NCBI GenBank assembly: GCA_900105225.1
Contig: LT629764.1
Coordinates: forward strand, 4,236,501 to 4,300,500
DNA: 64,000 bases
Direction: 5' to 3'
Source of the DNA: Paenibacillaceae bacterium GAS479
Lineage (GTDB): Bacteria; Bacillota; Bacilli; Paenibacillales; Paenibacillaceae
Positions within the stretch are counted from its first letter, which is position 1; every line of letters starts with the position of its first letter. Shown here piece after piece: positions 9,625 through 18,529 of this stretch. Below the pieces are notes generated by a model. It saw only the letters and a list, made by a program, of their open reading frames with translations, made no database searches and was not told where the DNA came from. The position numbers and the translations under genes are program-made.

Positions 9625-10009
9625 GGAGGAATGAGATGCAGACGCGAGGCAGGGGTGGATTTAGCTGGAGGCGAGGGATGCCAGATTGACCCGCGAGGAG
9701 GAGGAATGAAATGGAGGAGCGAGACAGGGGCGGATTTAGCTGGAGACGAGGGATGCCAGATTGACCCGTGAGAAGGAGGAATGAAATGGAGGAGCGAGAC
9801 AGGGGCGGATTTAGCCGGAGGCGAGGGATGCCAGATTGACCCGCGAGAAGGAGGAATGAAATGGAGGAGCGAGCGTGGCTTGAATTTAGCTGAAGGCTAG
9901 TGAAAGCCAGACCGACCCGACAAGGAGGAATGAGCTGGAGGAGCGAGGCAGGGTGGATTTAGCTGGAGACGAGGGATGCCAGATTGACCCGCGAGAAGGA
10001 GGAATGAGA
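9625..10009 (+). repeat. 75-bp tandem array with repeated RBS and mini-ORFs before comEC
   Basis: Units start with GGAGGAATGA at 9625, 9700, 9775, 9850, 9924 and 9998; the last one is the comEC ribosome binding site and start region. Each unit has a Shine-Dalgarno sequence. The first three carry a complete 17-codon ORF (9636-9689, 9711-9764, 9786-9839), for example MEERDRGGFSWRRGMPD. Unit 4 (9861-9893) is truncated. In unit 5 the equivalent start is CTG, and a one-base deletion puts its frame in line with comEC. Confidence 0.9.
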
Positions 10010-12658
10010 TTGGAAGCGCGAGGCTGGTTGGATGGGAGGCCGCTCGTATGGGCGGCAGTATGTTTTGTCGCGGGCAGCTCGGCGGCCGCGTATTGGAGCC
10101 CCGGCGGTATGCTGGCCGCCGGGCTCGGGCTCGGCCTGCTCCTGGCGGCGCTTGCGCTCGCCGGGCAGGCCCGATATGGGCTGGCCGCCGCGTGTTTGGC
10201 GGCCTATGCCCTCGCCGCAGGCGAGCGGCTGTGGGCGGATGCGCGGTCGCAGACCGCGCTGAGCGCCCTTTACGCCGCCGCCGAGGCGCAGCTTGAGCCG
10301 CCGGAGCTTCGCGTGGAGGCGGCGGGGACTGTTGTGTCGCCGGTCGAGTTCGACGGCGACCTGGTGCAGCTGCGCTTGGAGGCGCATAGCCTCCGCGCGG
10401 GGGACGCGCAGCAGGCGAAGCCGCTGCGCGAGACGCTGCTCGTGCGCGTGAAGCTGCTGCACGAGCAAGAGCTCGCCGCCGCCAAGGCTTGGCGGCGGGG
10501 GAACAGCGTGCGCTTGCGCGGCACGCTGGAGCTGCCGGCTCCGCCGGCCAATCGCGGCGGCTTCGACTACCGCCGCTACCTGCGCAGCCAGGGAATCACC
10601 TGGCTGCTGCAGGTTCAGGGCGCGGGCGCGGTGCAAGCCGCGCCCGGCAAAAGCCATAGCGCTGCCGCGCTGCTGGGCCGCATGGACGCGGCCCGAGCAC
10701 AGCTTGGCTCCGCGCTAACCCGCATTTACCCGGCAGATCAGGCCGGGTACATGCAAGCGCTCGTCCTGGGCAACCAGGACGAGACAGATCCAGAGCTGTA
10801 CCGCCGCTTCGCCCGGCTTGGTTTAACCCACATTATGGCCGTATCCGGCATGCATGTGGCAGTCATGCTTGGCTTGCTCGGTTTCTCGCTGCGCCAGCTG
10901 CGGTTAACCAAGGAGCGAATTCTGCTCCTGCTTATGTTTGCCGTGCCGCCGTATGTACTGTTTACCGGAGCCTCTCCCTCCATCCTGCGCGCCGGCCTTA
11001 TGGCGCTGCTCGGCCTTGCTGCCGCCCGCGCTGGCAAGCTAAAGGATGGGCTGCATCTGCTAGCGGCATCCGCGGTCCTGCTGCTGCTTTGGAATCCTCG
11101 TCTGATCGAGAGTGTCAGCTTCCAGCTTAGCTACATCGTTACAGCGGGCCTGATTCTCGGCGTGCCAGCCGTGAACCGTCTGCTCTCGCGACCTCGAAGC
11201 CGCTTGCGCTTCGTACAGGATGCCGTCGTCGTTACCTTTGTTGCTCAGGCGATTTCTTTTCCCGTCACCATCTACTATTTCAATCAAATTCATCTGCTGT
11301 CGCTTCCGGCTAATCTGCTGCTTGTGCCGTTCATCAGCTTCCTAATCATGCCGGCAGGTGCGGCGGTCATGCTGGTGGAGCCAATATGGCCAGGTGCGGC
11401 CCAACTACTCGCGAATTGGTCGACGGAAGCCAACATGTGGACGTTTCGTCTCATCGAATGGATGGGCGAGTGGAGTGACGGCAGTACGATCTGGGCCACA
11501 CCTTCTTTGTGGTGGATTGTCTCCTACTATGCGGTATTGTTTGGACTGCTTCAGAGCCTGGGGAGGTGGCGAAGCTGTAAGCAGGCGGCAGCCGAGGAAA
11601 CATGTTTTAGTGATAATGAGGATACCCAACCGCTTTTGCCAGTAAAAGATACATCCAGATATAGCCCATCTACGGCTCCCGCCATGTCAGTACAAACAAG
11701 AATCCGTAATGTAGCCTCCAGCCTCCGAAGTCCGCTAACTCGATCCGTCTTAACCGGGTCTATTTTGCTGCTTCTGCTTTTGCATGCCTTTCACTCAGGC
11801 TGGTATGACCGCGCCGCATACGTACAGTTCCTTAATGTCGGTCAAGGAGATGCCATTCTGATCCGAACTCCGTCCGGACAAACGATACTCATTGACGGCG
11901 GAGGCACAATGCAATTCAGGCGCGAAGCCTGGAGGCAGCGGCGGGATCCATATGAAATCGGGCGTAAGATGCTGGTACCGCTCCTGATGAAAAGAGGTGT
12001 CAGTGAGATTGATTTGCTCGTTGTCACCCATCTGGATCAGGATCACATCGGGGGACTGGAGGCCGTGCTCGACGGTATTCCGGTAAAAAGACTGCTCTGG
12101 AACGGCAGTCTCAAGGAAGCAGGAGAGACACCGCCCCTCCTTCAAAGGGCAATTAACAAGGGGATTCCCCTGTACGGTGCGGAAGCCGGGATGTCTTGGC
12201 AGCCTGACGTCTCCACTAGATTAGACGTCCTCTGGCCGACTAAGCATAACGACATGCAACCGATCGAGGAGCAGAACGAACAGAGCGTTGTGTTGCTGTT
12301 GACGCTGTTCAATCGCAGTTTTCTGTTGGCGGGGGATCTGGGGAGTGTAAGCGAGTCGGCCGTCATGGAGACGGCAAAAAGTCTGGCGTTACCCGCCCGA
12401 AACACGCCAATTGACGTACTGAAGGCCGGTCATCACGGCAGCAAAAACTCTACCTCAGCAGCGTGGCTCTCCTATTGGAAGCCTTCTGTCTCTGTCTTAT
12501 CCGCTGGTATCGACAATCGCTATGGTCATCCGTCCGAAGACGTGCTGATGCGGCTTAAGCAGTTTAGTTCTCGTGCGGTACGCACAGACTTGAACGGGGA
12601 AATCGAGTTCCGTGTTACCCCACAAGGCATGGACATGCGACTGCTGCGTGGCAATTGA
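10004..12658 (+). CDS. comEC: ComEC/Rec2 DNA-uptake channel
   Basis: Polytopic membrane protein that carries single-stranded DNA across the membrane during transformation. Order of parts: N-terminal DUF4131-like region with early membrane helices, the Competence domain with many helices (about residues 245-530, e.g. GLTHIMAVSGMHVAVMLG), a soluble linker, one more helix, and a C-terminal metallo-beta-lactamase-like nuclease domain (NVGQGDAILIRTP, THLDQDHIGG, KAGHHGSKNS). Length about 884 residues is normal or slightly long. The start is uncertain: ATG 10004 sits almost on GGAGG, TTG 10010 has better spacing, and the frame is open back to 9935. The first 700 bases are unusually GC-rich. Confidence 0.93.
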   Translation: MRLEARGWLDGRPLVWAAVCFVAGSSAAAYWSPGGMLAAGLGLGLLLAALALAGQARYGLAAACLAAYALAAGERLWADARSQTALSALYAAAEAQLEPPELRVEAAGTVVSPVEFDGDLVQLRLEAHSLRAGDAQQAKPLRETLLVRVKLLHEQELAAAKAWRRGNSVRLRGTLELPAPPANRGGFDYRRYLRSQGITWLLQVQGAGAVQAAPGKSHSAAALLGRMDAARAQLGSALTRIYPADQAGYMQALVLGNQDETDPELYRRFARLGLTHIMAVSGMHVAVMLGLLGFSLRQLRLTKERILLLLMFAVPPYVLFTGASPSILRAGLMALLGLAAARAGKLKDGLHLLAASAVLLLLWNPRLIESVSFQLSYIVTAGLILGVPAVNRLLSRPRSRLRFVQDAVVVTFVAQAISFPVTIYYFNQIHLLSLPANLLLVPFISFLIMPAGAAVMLVEPIWPGAAQLLANWSTEANMWTFRLIEWMGEWSDGSTIWATPSLWWIVSYYAVLFGLLQSLGRWRSCKQAAAEETCFSDNEDTQPLLPVKDTSRYSPSTAPAMSVQTRIRNVASSLRSPLTRSVLTGSILLLLLLHAFHSGWYDRAAYVQFLNVGQGDAILIRTPSGQTILIDGGGTMQFRREAWRQRRDPYEIGRKMLVPLLMKRGVSEIDLLVVTHLDQDHIGGLEAVLDGIPVKRLLWNGSLKEAGETPPLLQRAINKGIPLYGAEAGMSWQPDVSTRLDVLWPTKHNDMQPIEEQNEQSVVLLLTLFNRSFLLAGDLGSVSESAVMETAKSLALPARNTPIDVLKAGHHGSKNSTSAAWLSYWKPSVSVLSAGIDNRYGHPSEDVLMRLKQFSSRAVRTDLNGEIEFRVTPQGMDMRLLRGN

Positions 12659-12822
12659 GTCGTTTGTTTGTTCCTACATTTCCAACTTTTAATGTGTATT
12701 TGTCGATTGATTTTAAGCAACAATTAGGCGCATTTTCTCGTTGTGAATAGCGATTATTCAATGTTCTATATGACCTTAGAATTGAGTTAGTCCAAATGAC
12801 CACAACGCAGAGGGGGATACGA

Positions 12823-13254
12823 ATGCCTAAAATGCTTTATTTATTATTTGTAATCGTAATGATACCTGCTGTTCTAGCTGGATGCACAAAAAGTGAGCCC
12901 AAGGAGAATGAACAACAGATGTTTAAGAGAATTGAACAATCATTGAAAGAAAAAGGTGTTCCACTATCATTTGTAAGTAAACAAGAGAGTCCGACGATAC
13001 TTGAGGGTGTGGTTCCTAATGTTTATAAGGTGGATTTGGATCAAAAAGTTGGATTTAATGATCGAATTGAAATTTATAGGTTTGACTCCAACGAGCAATT
13101 GCAAAAAGGATTAAAAAATCAAAGTTATACGGTGACATTACTTTCATCTCACAAAAATTATATTAAAGAAAATGTATTGCTTGTATACTTTGCTGCCAAT
13201 GGAAAAACCGATAAATACAATGACCAAATCAATGAAGTAATAGAATCACTATAA
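12823..13254 (+). CDS. Small lipoprotein of unknown function
   Basis: A 143-residue protein with a lipoprotein signal: MPKMLYLLFVIVMIPAVLAGC, where the Cys at about residue 21 would be lipidated. The mature part is short, charged and lysine-rich with no family I recognise. ATG 12823 has AGAGGGGG six bases upstream; an ATG at 12796 lacks one. The gene is markedly more AT-rich than comEC and is the first gene of the accessory block between comEC and holA, consistent with acquisition. The translation ends just before an AT-rich spacer. Confidence 0.75.
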   Translation: MPKMLYLLFVIVMIPAVLAGCTKSEPKENEQQMFKRIEQSLKEKGVPLSFVSKQESPTILEGVVPNVYKVDLDQKVGFNDRIEIYRFDSNEQLQKGLKNQSYTVTLLSSHKNYIKENVLLVYFAANGKTDKYNDQINEVIESL

Positions 13255-13412
13255 TGTATTCCTTTTAATTCTCTGCATTTTTATATTTGGTAATTCAATT
13301 ATAGTTATGTTGAATTTGGCGTTAGATATATGGGCGATTTTAAAGAGTATCGAAAAAAATTGTTGTAGATGTTATTCGAGCTGTTTTCTAAATTAGTTTC
13401 ACATAAAAAATA

Positions 13413-13482
13413 GGCATGGCCGGCTATTCTTACCATGTTAGGAGGCCTTAGCCCTCCTCACCCATCCGCCATTATCCATGCC
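13413..13482. terminator. Inverted repeat between lipoprotein and binding-protein genes
   Basis: GGCATGG (13413-13419) pairs with CCATGCC (13476-13482), enclosing GGAGG/CCTCC. It lies between two convergent genes and may serve as a terminator, although the T-run is poor. The remaining bases from 13255 to 13412 show nothing else. Confidence 0.4.
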
Positions 13483-13499
13483 CACAGAGGCTTACAAAT

Positions 13500-14876
13500 T
13501 TACTTACTCTTCTCTTTTTTCAGCGCTGCTCTAATATGAGCTTCCTTCAATTGCTCATTTCCTTTTACATTAATTTTCTGTAACGCTTCATCAATTGTTT
13601 GTTCACCAGCAAGCACAGCTTCGGTCTCTCTTGAAAAGATTGTTTGAAGTATGGATTCATAACCTTCCGGTATATTCAAAGGATAATTGAAATCAGACAT
13701 CTTGGTCAGCTCGTAGAATGCATTCAGCGAGGTTCCATTCGCCTCTGGGATAAAGTCAGGTCGGACTGATAACGAACCACCTGGAGCGCGGGATAAAGAT
13801 TTGGCTACTTCCGTCCCGCTAGCGAATTTAATAAATTCCCAAGCCAATTTCTTATTTGGTGAATCCGCATATACGCCGAAAATATCGGATAGACCCAAAA
13901 CTAAGCCTACGTCAGGATTCTGAGAATTGACAGGCTGAGTAACTACACCCCAACGAAGTGGAGATTTAAGCCTGCCTTCGGCTTGAGAAATCATATTTAA
14001 ATAGTAGGAGCCTTCCAACACCATAGCGGCACGGCCGTTCAGAAATAAATCATTCTCCCATCCGCCAGGGGGAGAGATGACGCCTGATTGATATGTATCT
14101 ACAACATTCTCATAAATATTGCGCCATTGCGGGGAATCGAGTGTAATATTTTTCCCGTCAGCACTAACATAGGAGAGCCCTTGTAAGGTCCCATAATAAT
14201 TCGTCATTCCGAATATAGCTTCACTTAATTTCGTTGAGGATGATGATGCGCTGGTCGATAGGCCGTAGATACGATCAGCCTCTGATCCCTTTACAGGGAA
14301 TTGTTCCGCTAAGTTGAGTACTTCTTGGTAGGACATCTGATTTCGAGGCAATTCAATATTGTATTTTTCGAACAAATCGATGTTGTAATAAAGACCACTG
14401 GTAGAAAACTCAGGAGCTAGGGCATATAACCCGCCGGAGCCTTCTTTTTTCAACCAATCTGTTACCATAGGAAGAATGCCTTCAAGATCGAATTTATCTT
14501 GTTGAATAACCGAGTCCAGCGGATGCAACAAGTCGTTCTCGATGGCGTAGGGGTAACTGCTCATATCCAGGTATAAAACATCCGGTTTGCGTTCTTCGAT
14601 ATATTCCTTAAATGCTTTATTGCTGTCTGCTGCGGGATATTTCATTAACCACTGCGTATTCACGACCTCGAACTCCACATTTGGAAACTTATTCATAAAA
14701 TAATTCCCGTACTTCTGGAAAAATTGATTTTCCTGGAAGTACATGACTTTCAGAGTTCCTTCCAATTTTCCTTCCAATTCACCTTTATTCTCTTCTTTCA
14801 TGCAAGCGCTTAGTAAGGACATCGTTAGTACGAGGATCACTAAAATAATCGTTCTTGTTCTAGTCTTTGAATTCAT
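13500..14876 (-). CDS. Sugar-type ABC transporter substrate-binding lipoprotein
   Basis: A 458-residue extracellular solute-binding protein (family 1, carbohydrate type). The signal peptide ends in the lipobox LLSAC near residue 25. The mature part has the usual two-lobe features, e.g. GRAAMVLEGSYYLNMI and KLAWEFIKFASG. The start ATG is preceded by GAGGAGG on the minus strand. No permease or ATPase genes are next to it, so it must work with a transporter encoded elsewhere or act as a sensor component. A LacI-type palindrome upstream suggests sugar control. Confidence 0.88.
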   Translation of the reverse strand: MNSKTRTRTIILVILVLTMSLLSACMKEENKGELEGKLEGTLKVMYFQENQFFQKYGNYFMNKFPNVEFEVVNTQWLMKYPAADSNKAFKEYIEERKPDVLYLDMSSYPYAIENDLLHPLDSVIQQDKFDLEGILPMVTDWLKKEGSGGLYALAPEFSTSGLYYNIDLFEKYNIELPRNQMSYQEVLNLAEQFPVKGSEADRIYGLSTSASSSSTKLSEAIFGMTNYYGTLQGLSYVSADGKNITLDSPQWRNIYENVVDTYQSGVISPPGGWENDLFLNGRAAMVLEGSYYLNMISQAEGRLKSPLRWGVVTQPVNSQNPDVGLVLGLSDIFGVYADSPNKKLAWEFIKFASGTEVAKSLSRAPGGSLSVRPDFIPEANGTSLNAFYELTKMSDFNYPLNIPEGYESILQTIFSRETEAVLAGEQTIDEALQKINVKGNEQLKEAHIRAALKKEKSK

Positions 14877-15042
14877 TATACTCGTGCCTCCTCTTGCTTG
14901 GTTGTGACTGCTGAGCTTTTAAAGCAATCATGATAGAGTTGGTTTTGCGTATCCTAATATAGAAATAAGCAGTTATAAATGCGCTTTCATTAATGGGCAT
15001 GCCTCCTACATCATCAAATGATCATCTTGACCCTTACTTTGA

Positions 15043-15054
15043 GCAAACGTTTGC
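15043..15054. promoter_or_regulatory. LacI/CcpA-type palindromic operator
   Basis: GCAAACGTTTGC is a perfect 12-bp palindrome centred on CG, the hallmark of LacI-family operators including cre sites. It lies 167 bases upstream of the binding-protein gene. A weaker cre-like sequence (TAAATGCGCTTTCA, 14976-14989) is closer to that gene. The rest of 14877-15400 is AT-rich, with a small hairpin CCACCT-CTTC-AGGTGG at 15333-15348 and no gene. Confidence 0.5.
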
Positions 15055-15400
15055 ACAAATGAGCTTTAAAATGAGGAAGCAAGGTGCATTCCTCAAATTC
15101 TAATTTAAACCATATTTGTAAAATTGACAAGAATATAAAAAGGCTTATATACCTTGTCAGTCCTCGTTAATATTGTACAAACCTTAACCTCAACGAGCTT
15201 TAATAGATTGGTAACTAACTTAGCCTCATCTAATTTTTTCTGCCCTAAAACGATGGATTATATGGTAAAATATAGATAGACCTTTATTCAGCGGCCACTA
15301 TCACTTTAAACAGATTGATAACCAGAATTCCCCCACCTCTTCAGGTGGCGGGATGAATGGAAATTAGTTCTATATGGTGAAACAATAAGGAGGATTTTAA

Positions 15401-15778
15401 ATGCCCTACAATTTCTACGGCCTTGACCATGTTCAACTAGCAGCACCCGAAGGTTGCGAAGCGGAGGCACGAATCTTTTTTAATGGTTTGCTGGGCTGGA
15501 CTGAAATCCCTAAACCGGATGCTCTAAGAAAACGCGGTGGAGTCTGGTTTCAATGCGGTACTCATCAAGTGCATGTAGGTGTACAAAAAGACTTTGTGCC
15601 AGCCACTAAAGCCCATCCGGCTTTTCATGTGCAGCACTTGGATGAATTACGTTCTTATTTGCAACAAAAAGATATTGGAGTCATTGATGATGAAGCAAGG
15701 ACAGATGAAGGTGTCATACGGTTTTATTTAAATGATCCATTTGGAAACCGCCTTGAATTTTTAGAATGGCTAGAATAG
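15401..15778 (+). CDS. VOC-family (glyoxalase-like) protein
   Basis: A 125-residue protein of the vicinal oxygen chelate superfamily. Markers are the N-terminal LDHVQLAAPEG, the central QVHVGVQ, and the C-terminal FYLNDPFGNRLEFLEW, placing metal-ligand His and Glu residues at expected positions. This family includes glyoxalases, dioxygenases and resistance proteins; the exact reaction cannot be assigned. ATG 15401 has AAGGAGGA at ideal spacing. It is a single gene ended by a perfect terminator. Confidence 0.88.
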   Translation: MPYNFYGLDHVQLAAPEGCEAEARIFFNGLLGWTEIPKPDALRKRGGVWFQCGTHQVHVGVQKDFVPATKAHPAFHVQHLDELRSYLQQKDIGVIDDEARTDEGVIRFYLNDPFGNRLEFLEWLE

Positions 15779-15843
15779 TCATTCAGCAATATCTTCTCCA
15801 ATCACTATAGTCTCGCTGTGAATATACGTTCCAATTCTATTTC

Positions 15844-15870
15844 GAAGAGCGCATGCTCTTCTTTTTTTTT
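15844..15870 (+). terminator. Terminator after the VOC gene
   Basis: The 18-base palindrome GAAGAGCGCATGCTCTTC is followed by a T-run. An ATG inside it (15853) is therefore not the start of the next gene. Confidence 0.9.
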
Positions 15871-15948
15871 CTGCAAGTGCAGGGGAAGCTAGCGAATCAT
15901 TCGTCTATTGGGACATGGGGAAGGGAGGCGCAGGATATTAGGAATGAC

Positions 15949-16500
15949 GTGGAGTGGCTCCGAGCTGTCCGGGACAGCGGTACGGACCGGTTCGGGGAAG
16001 TTATTGACGAGTATGGAGATTATTTATACCGTACGATTTATGCTGTCCTGCGCTCTCCCCATGATACGGAGGACGTGCTTCAGGAGGTGCTGCTGGCAAT
16101 TTGCCGGGCGTTGCCGGATTGCCGGTTGGAAGGCTTCAAAACCTGGATTACGCGGATCGCGGTTAACCGCGCCATCGACTGGAAGCGCATGAAGCGCCGC
16201 CGGGAAGAGATAAGCGCGGAGCCGCTGGATGGTGGTTCGGAACGCAGTGCGCCGGAACTTCGGGAGCAGACGCCAATTGTAGAGCAGCTTATTGCAAAAG
16301 AACGACAGCACGCCGTGCGCGAGAAGCTTGCGGACCTCCCTTCCGATTATGGGGAAGTGGTGCGGGATTTTTATTTCCGCCGCCGTACGCAGGAGGAAAT
16401 TTCACGGGAGAGAGGCATGCAGCCGAAAAGCGTAGAGTCCAAGCTGTACCGGGCTCGAAGCTGGATGAGGCGGCATTGGAAAAAGGAGGACTTTGAATGA
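15949..16500 (+). CDS. ECF-family RNA polymerase sigma factor
   Basis: An alternative sigma factor of about 183 residues with regions 2 and 4 only. Region 2 includes YRTIYAVLRSPHDTEDVLQEV and TWITRIAVNRAIDWKRM; region 4 includes EVVRDFYFRRRTQEEISRE and SVESKLYRARSWMRR. GTG 15949 is chosen because AGGA lies five bases upstream and the longer reading starts inside a terminator. It overlaps its anti-sigma gene by four bases (ATGA), so the two are translationally coupled. The inducing signal is unknown. Confidence 0.85.
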   Translation: MEWLRAVRDSGTDRFGEVIDEYGDYLYRTIYAVLRSPHDTEDVLQEVLLAICRALPDCRLEGFKTWITRIAVNRAIDWKRMKRRREEISAEPLDGGSERSAPELREQTPIVEQLIAKERQHAVREKLADLPSDYGEVVRDFYFRRRTQEEISRERGMQPKSVESKLYRARSWMRRHWKKEDFE

Positions 16501-17099
16501 AACTTGTTCACCACCCCTCCAGGGAGGAATGGAGCGACTATGCGGCGGGCTCCGCCCTGGGACCGGAGAGGATAGCGATGGAACAGCATTTGGCCGGCTG
16601 CAATTCCTGCCTGGGGCTGTTCATGGAGGTGCTCGAGGCGGTTCCTCCGCTGAATAGTGCCGCCCAAGTTGCCTCAGCGAACTCGCTAACACATGCCGTA
16701 GTTCCCGATGCCATGCAGCTGAGCCGGCCAATCACACTTCCGAGCCCCGGCGAGAGCTTTTCCGGCGGATTTGCTCCAGAGGGGAGTTTACCGCGTGTGA
16801 GGGAAGCTGTTCTGCGCCAGCTGGCGGAGGAGTCTGCCGGCAGAAATCGCCGCCGGCGCAGAGCATGGGCTCGCCATCCGGCCTTTCATTATGGCCTTGC
16901 CGCGACTCTTACGGTGCTGCTCCTACTGAGCGGAACGCTTGGAGAGCTGACCCGGGATCTGGAGGGCGATCTGCCGCGAGAGTTCGAAGAGCCGCCAGCG
17001 CAGATGGAATTTCACTCCAAGAGAGAGAGTTGGTCCAGCAAAGTTGTAGGCCGTACGTCGGCATGGCTGCATGAATGGCAGTCCGTCCGATTTAAATAA
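16497..17099 (+). CDS. Zinc-finger anti-sigma factor, membrane-anchored
   Basis: A 200-residue partner that should hold the preceding sigma factor inactive at the membrane. The N-terminal part has the zinc anti-sigma pattern HLAGCNSC (His-x3-Cys-x2-Cys, around residue 30-37). One membrane helix, LAATLTVLLLLSGTLGEL, lies around residues 132-150, and the short C-terminal part would face outward. ATGA overlap with the sigma gene supports a dedicated pair. Confidence 0.85.
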   Translation: MKLVHHPSREEWSDYAAGSALGPERIAMEQHLAGCNSCLGLFMEVLEAVPPLNSAAQVASANSLTHAVVPDAMQLSRPITLPSPGESFSGGFAPEGSLPRVREAVLRQLAEESAGRNRRRRRAWARHPAFHYGLAATLTVLLLLSGTLGELTRDLEGDLPREFEEPPAQMEFHSKRESWSSKVVGRTSAWLHEWQSVRFK

Positions 17100-17119
17100 A
17101 GAGAGTAGAAAGGAAGTTT

Positions 17120-18286
17120 ATGATGCGCAACGCGCCGAATCCGATTGTGGCACTGCTGTTAGGCTTCATGCCCGGGGCCGGTCACGCCTACTTGGGCAAA
17201 TACGTTCGAATGGTCATCTATGGAGGCCTGTTTTGGTTCCCGGTTGGCTTTATGTTTCTTATGTTAATAACGAGCGGAATGGATGAAGATGCGGCTCCGC
17301 TCATATTGTTCCCGATGTTCGTCTGGGGCATCAGTATGATTGATATACTAATTGCGCTGATCCGTCGACCCGCTCCGGTTCACGATTACGAGCCCGGCCC
17401 GATGGACCGCAGCGGAATTCCGACCGCGCGTCTCGTCCCGAGCAAAACAACCGAGCATCAGCGTGAAAAGTCGATTACAATCCTGCTGTCGTTTATTCCG
17501 GGGCTTGGCCATATGCACCTGGGACTGATGCAGCGCGGCATCGCTTTTTTGGTCACGTTTGCCGGACTCGGAACCTTCATTTTATTTGTTTGCATTTTGC
17601 TGGAAACGCCGGTGTTTCTGATTTTCCTGCTCATTCTTCCGGTGCTTTGGGTGTATGCGATGTTCGACGCCGTCACACTCGTCCAGCGCAAGCAGCTTGG
17701 AGAGCCGCTCACCGATCGCTCGCTGTTTGAAGAGATCGAGGGCCACTTTGCCTCCGGCCGCAAAAATAAAACCGCAGCAGCAGCGCTCTCTTTTCTGCCG
17801 GGAGCAGGGCATCTGTATCTCGGCATGCAGAAGCGCGGCATTCAACTGATGGCTATTTTCTTCGTCTCCATTTATCTGATGGACAGCCTGCGCATGACGT
17901 TATTTCTTTTCCTGCTGCCGCTTGTATGGTGCTACTCCTTTTTTGATGCGCTGCAGCAGCATGGGCGGTATTTACGTGGAGAGATGACGGATACGCCGGT
18001 GCTCACCGAACTGGCGGGATACCACCGCTGGATCGGCATAGGTCTGATTGCGATGGGCGTATTTTACTTGACGGATCGCTTTTTTGTCCAGTTTGCGTCC
18101 GGATATTTTCCGGTTTTATATCAAGGTTACTTGCAGCTTCGTTACAATCTTCCCGCAGCGCTGACCGCTTTTCTGCTCATTGCTGCCGGTCTCCGGTTAT
18201 TTCTCGGCCGGACGAGTGTGCCTGCTCCGCCGCCGCTTCATGAAGGCCCCGAGTTTAGGCAGCACCGTCAGGACGGAGTGGGTTAA
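17120..18286 (+). CDS. Polytopic membrane protein with three FxPGxGHxYLG repeats
   Basis: A 388-residue multi-helix protein, 20 bases after the anti-sigma gene and probably in the same operon. It contains three internal repeats, each opening with LLLGFMPGAGHAYLG, LLSFIPGLGHMHLG or ALSFLPGAGHLYLG and followed by hydrophobic helices, at roughly residues 11, 116 and 222. The motif resembles the short TM2-type membrane domain. Function unknown; being the third gene of a sigma/anti-sigma unit suggests an envelope-stress or signalling role. Two ATGs (17120, 17123) are equally usable; AGGAAG lies just upstream. Confidence 0.8.
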   Translation: MMRNAPNPIVALLLGFMPGAGHAYLGKYVRMVIYGGLFWFPVGFMFLMLITSGMDEDAAPLILFPMFVWGISMIDILIALIRRPAPVHDYEPGPMDRSGIPTARLVPSKTTEHQREKSITILLSFIPGLGHMHLGLMQRGIAFLVTFAGLGTFILFVCILLETPVFLIFLLILPVLWVYAMFDAVTLVQRKQLGEPLTDRSLFEEIEGHFASGRKNKTAAAALSFLPGAGHLYLGMQKRGIQLMAIFFVSIYLMDSLRMTLFLFLLPLVWCYSFFDALQQHGRYLRGEMTDTPVLTELAGYHRWIGIGLIAMGVFYLTDRFFVQFASGYFPVLYQGYLQLRYNLPAALTAFLLIAAGLRLFLGRTSVPAPPPLHEGPEFRQHRQDGVG

Positions 18287-18359
18287 CGGTAAGGCCGGGC
18301 CGCTTATAGACCATTTAGCGTTCTTTCCTGAAACAGAGCTGGTTTTTACCATGCCTATA

Positions 18360-18395
18360 AATACCGTTTGCCACTGCTGGCAGACGGTATTTTTT
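18360..18395 (+). terminator. Terminator of the sigma/anti-sigma/membrane-protein operon
   Basis: AATACCGTTTGCCA pairs with TGGCAGACGGTATT around a four-base loop, followed by six T. Confidence 0.9.
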
Positions 18396-18529
18396 CTCTT
18401 GAAAGAATTTTATTCGACCTAATCCAACCGATTCTTCCCTATTGTCCCGATCGCCTCTTCACAGTTTAAAAGGAACATGCTACCTTCGTAAGCGATTCCA
18501 TAAAGCGCAATGCGGGAGGAGACTAACCG

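Noticed and set aside
9625-10009. CRISPR-like array
   Set aside because: The 75-bp repeats are contiguous with no unique spacers, and no cas genes are present.
15853-15948. Longer start for the first ECF sigma factor
   Set aside because: The ATG lies in the loop of a terminator hairpin with a T-run; the phenylalanine run is the terminator itself.
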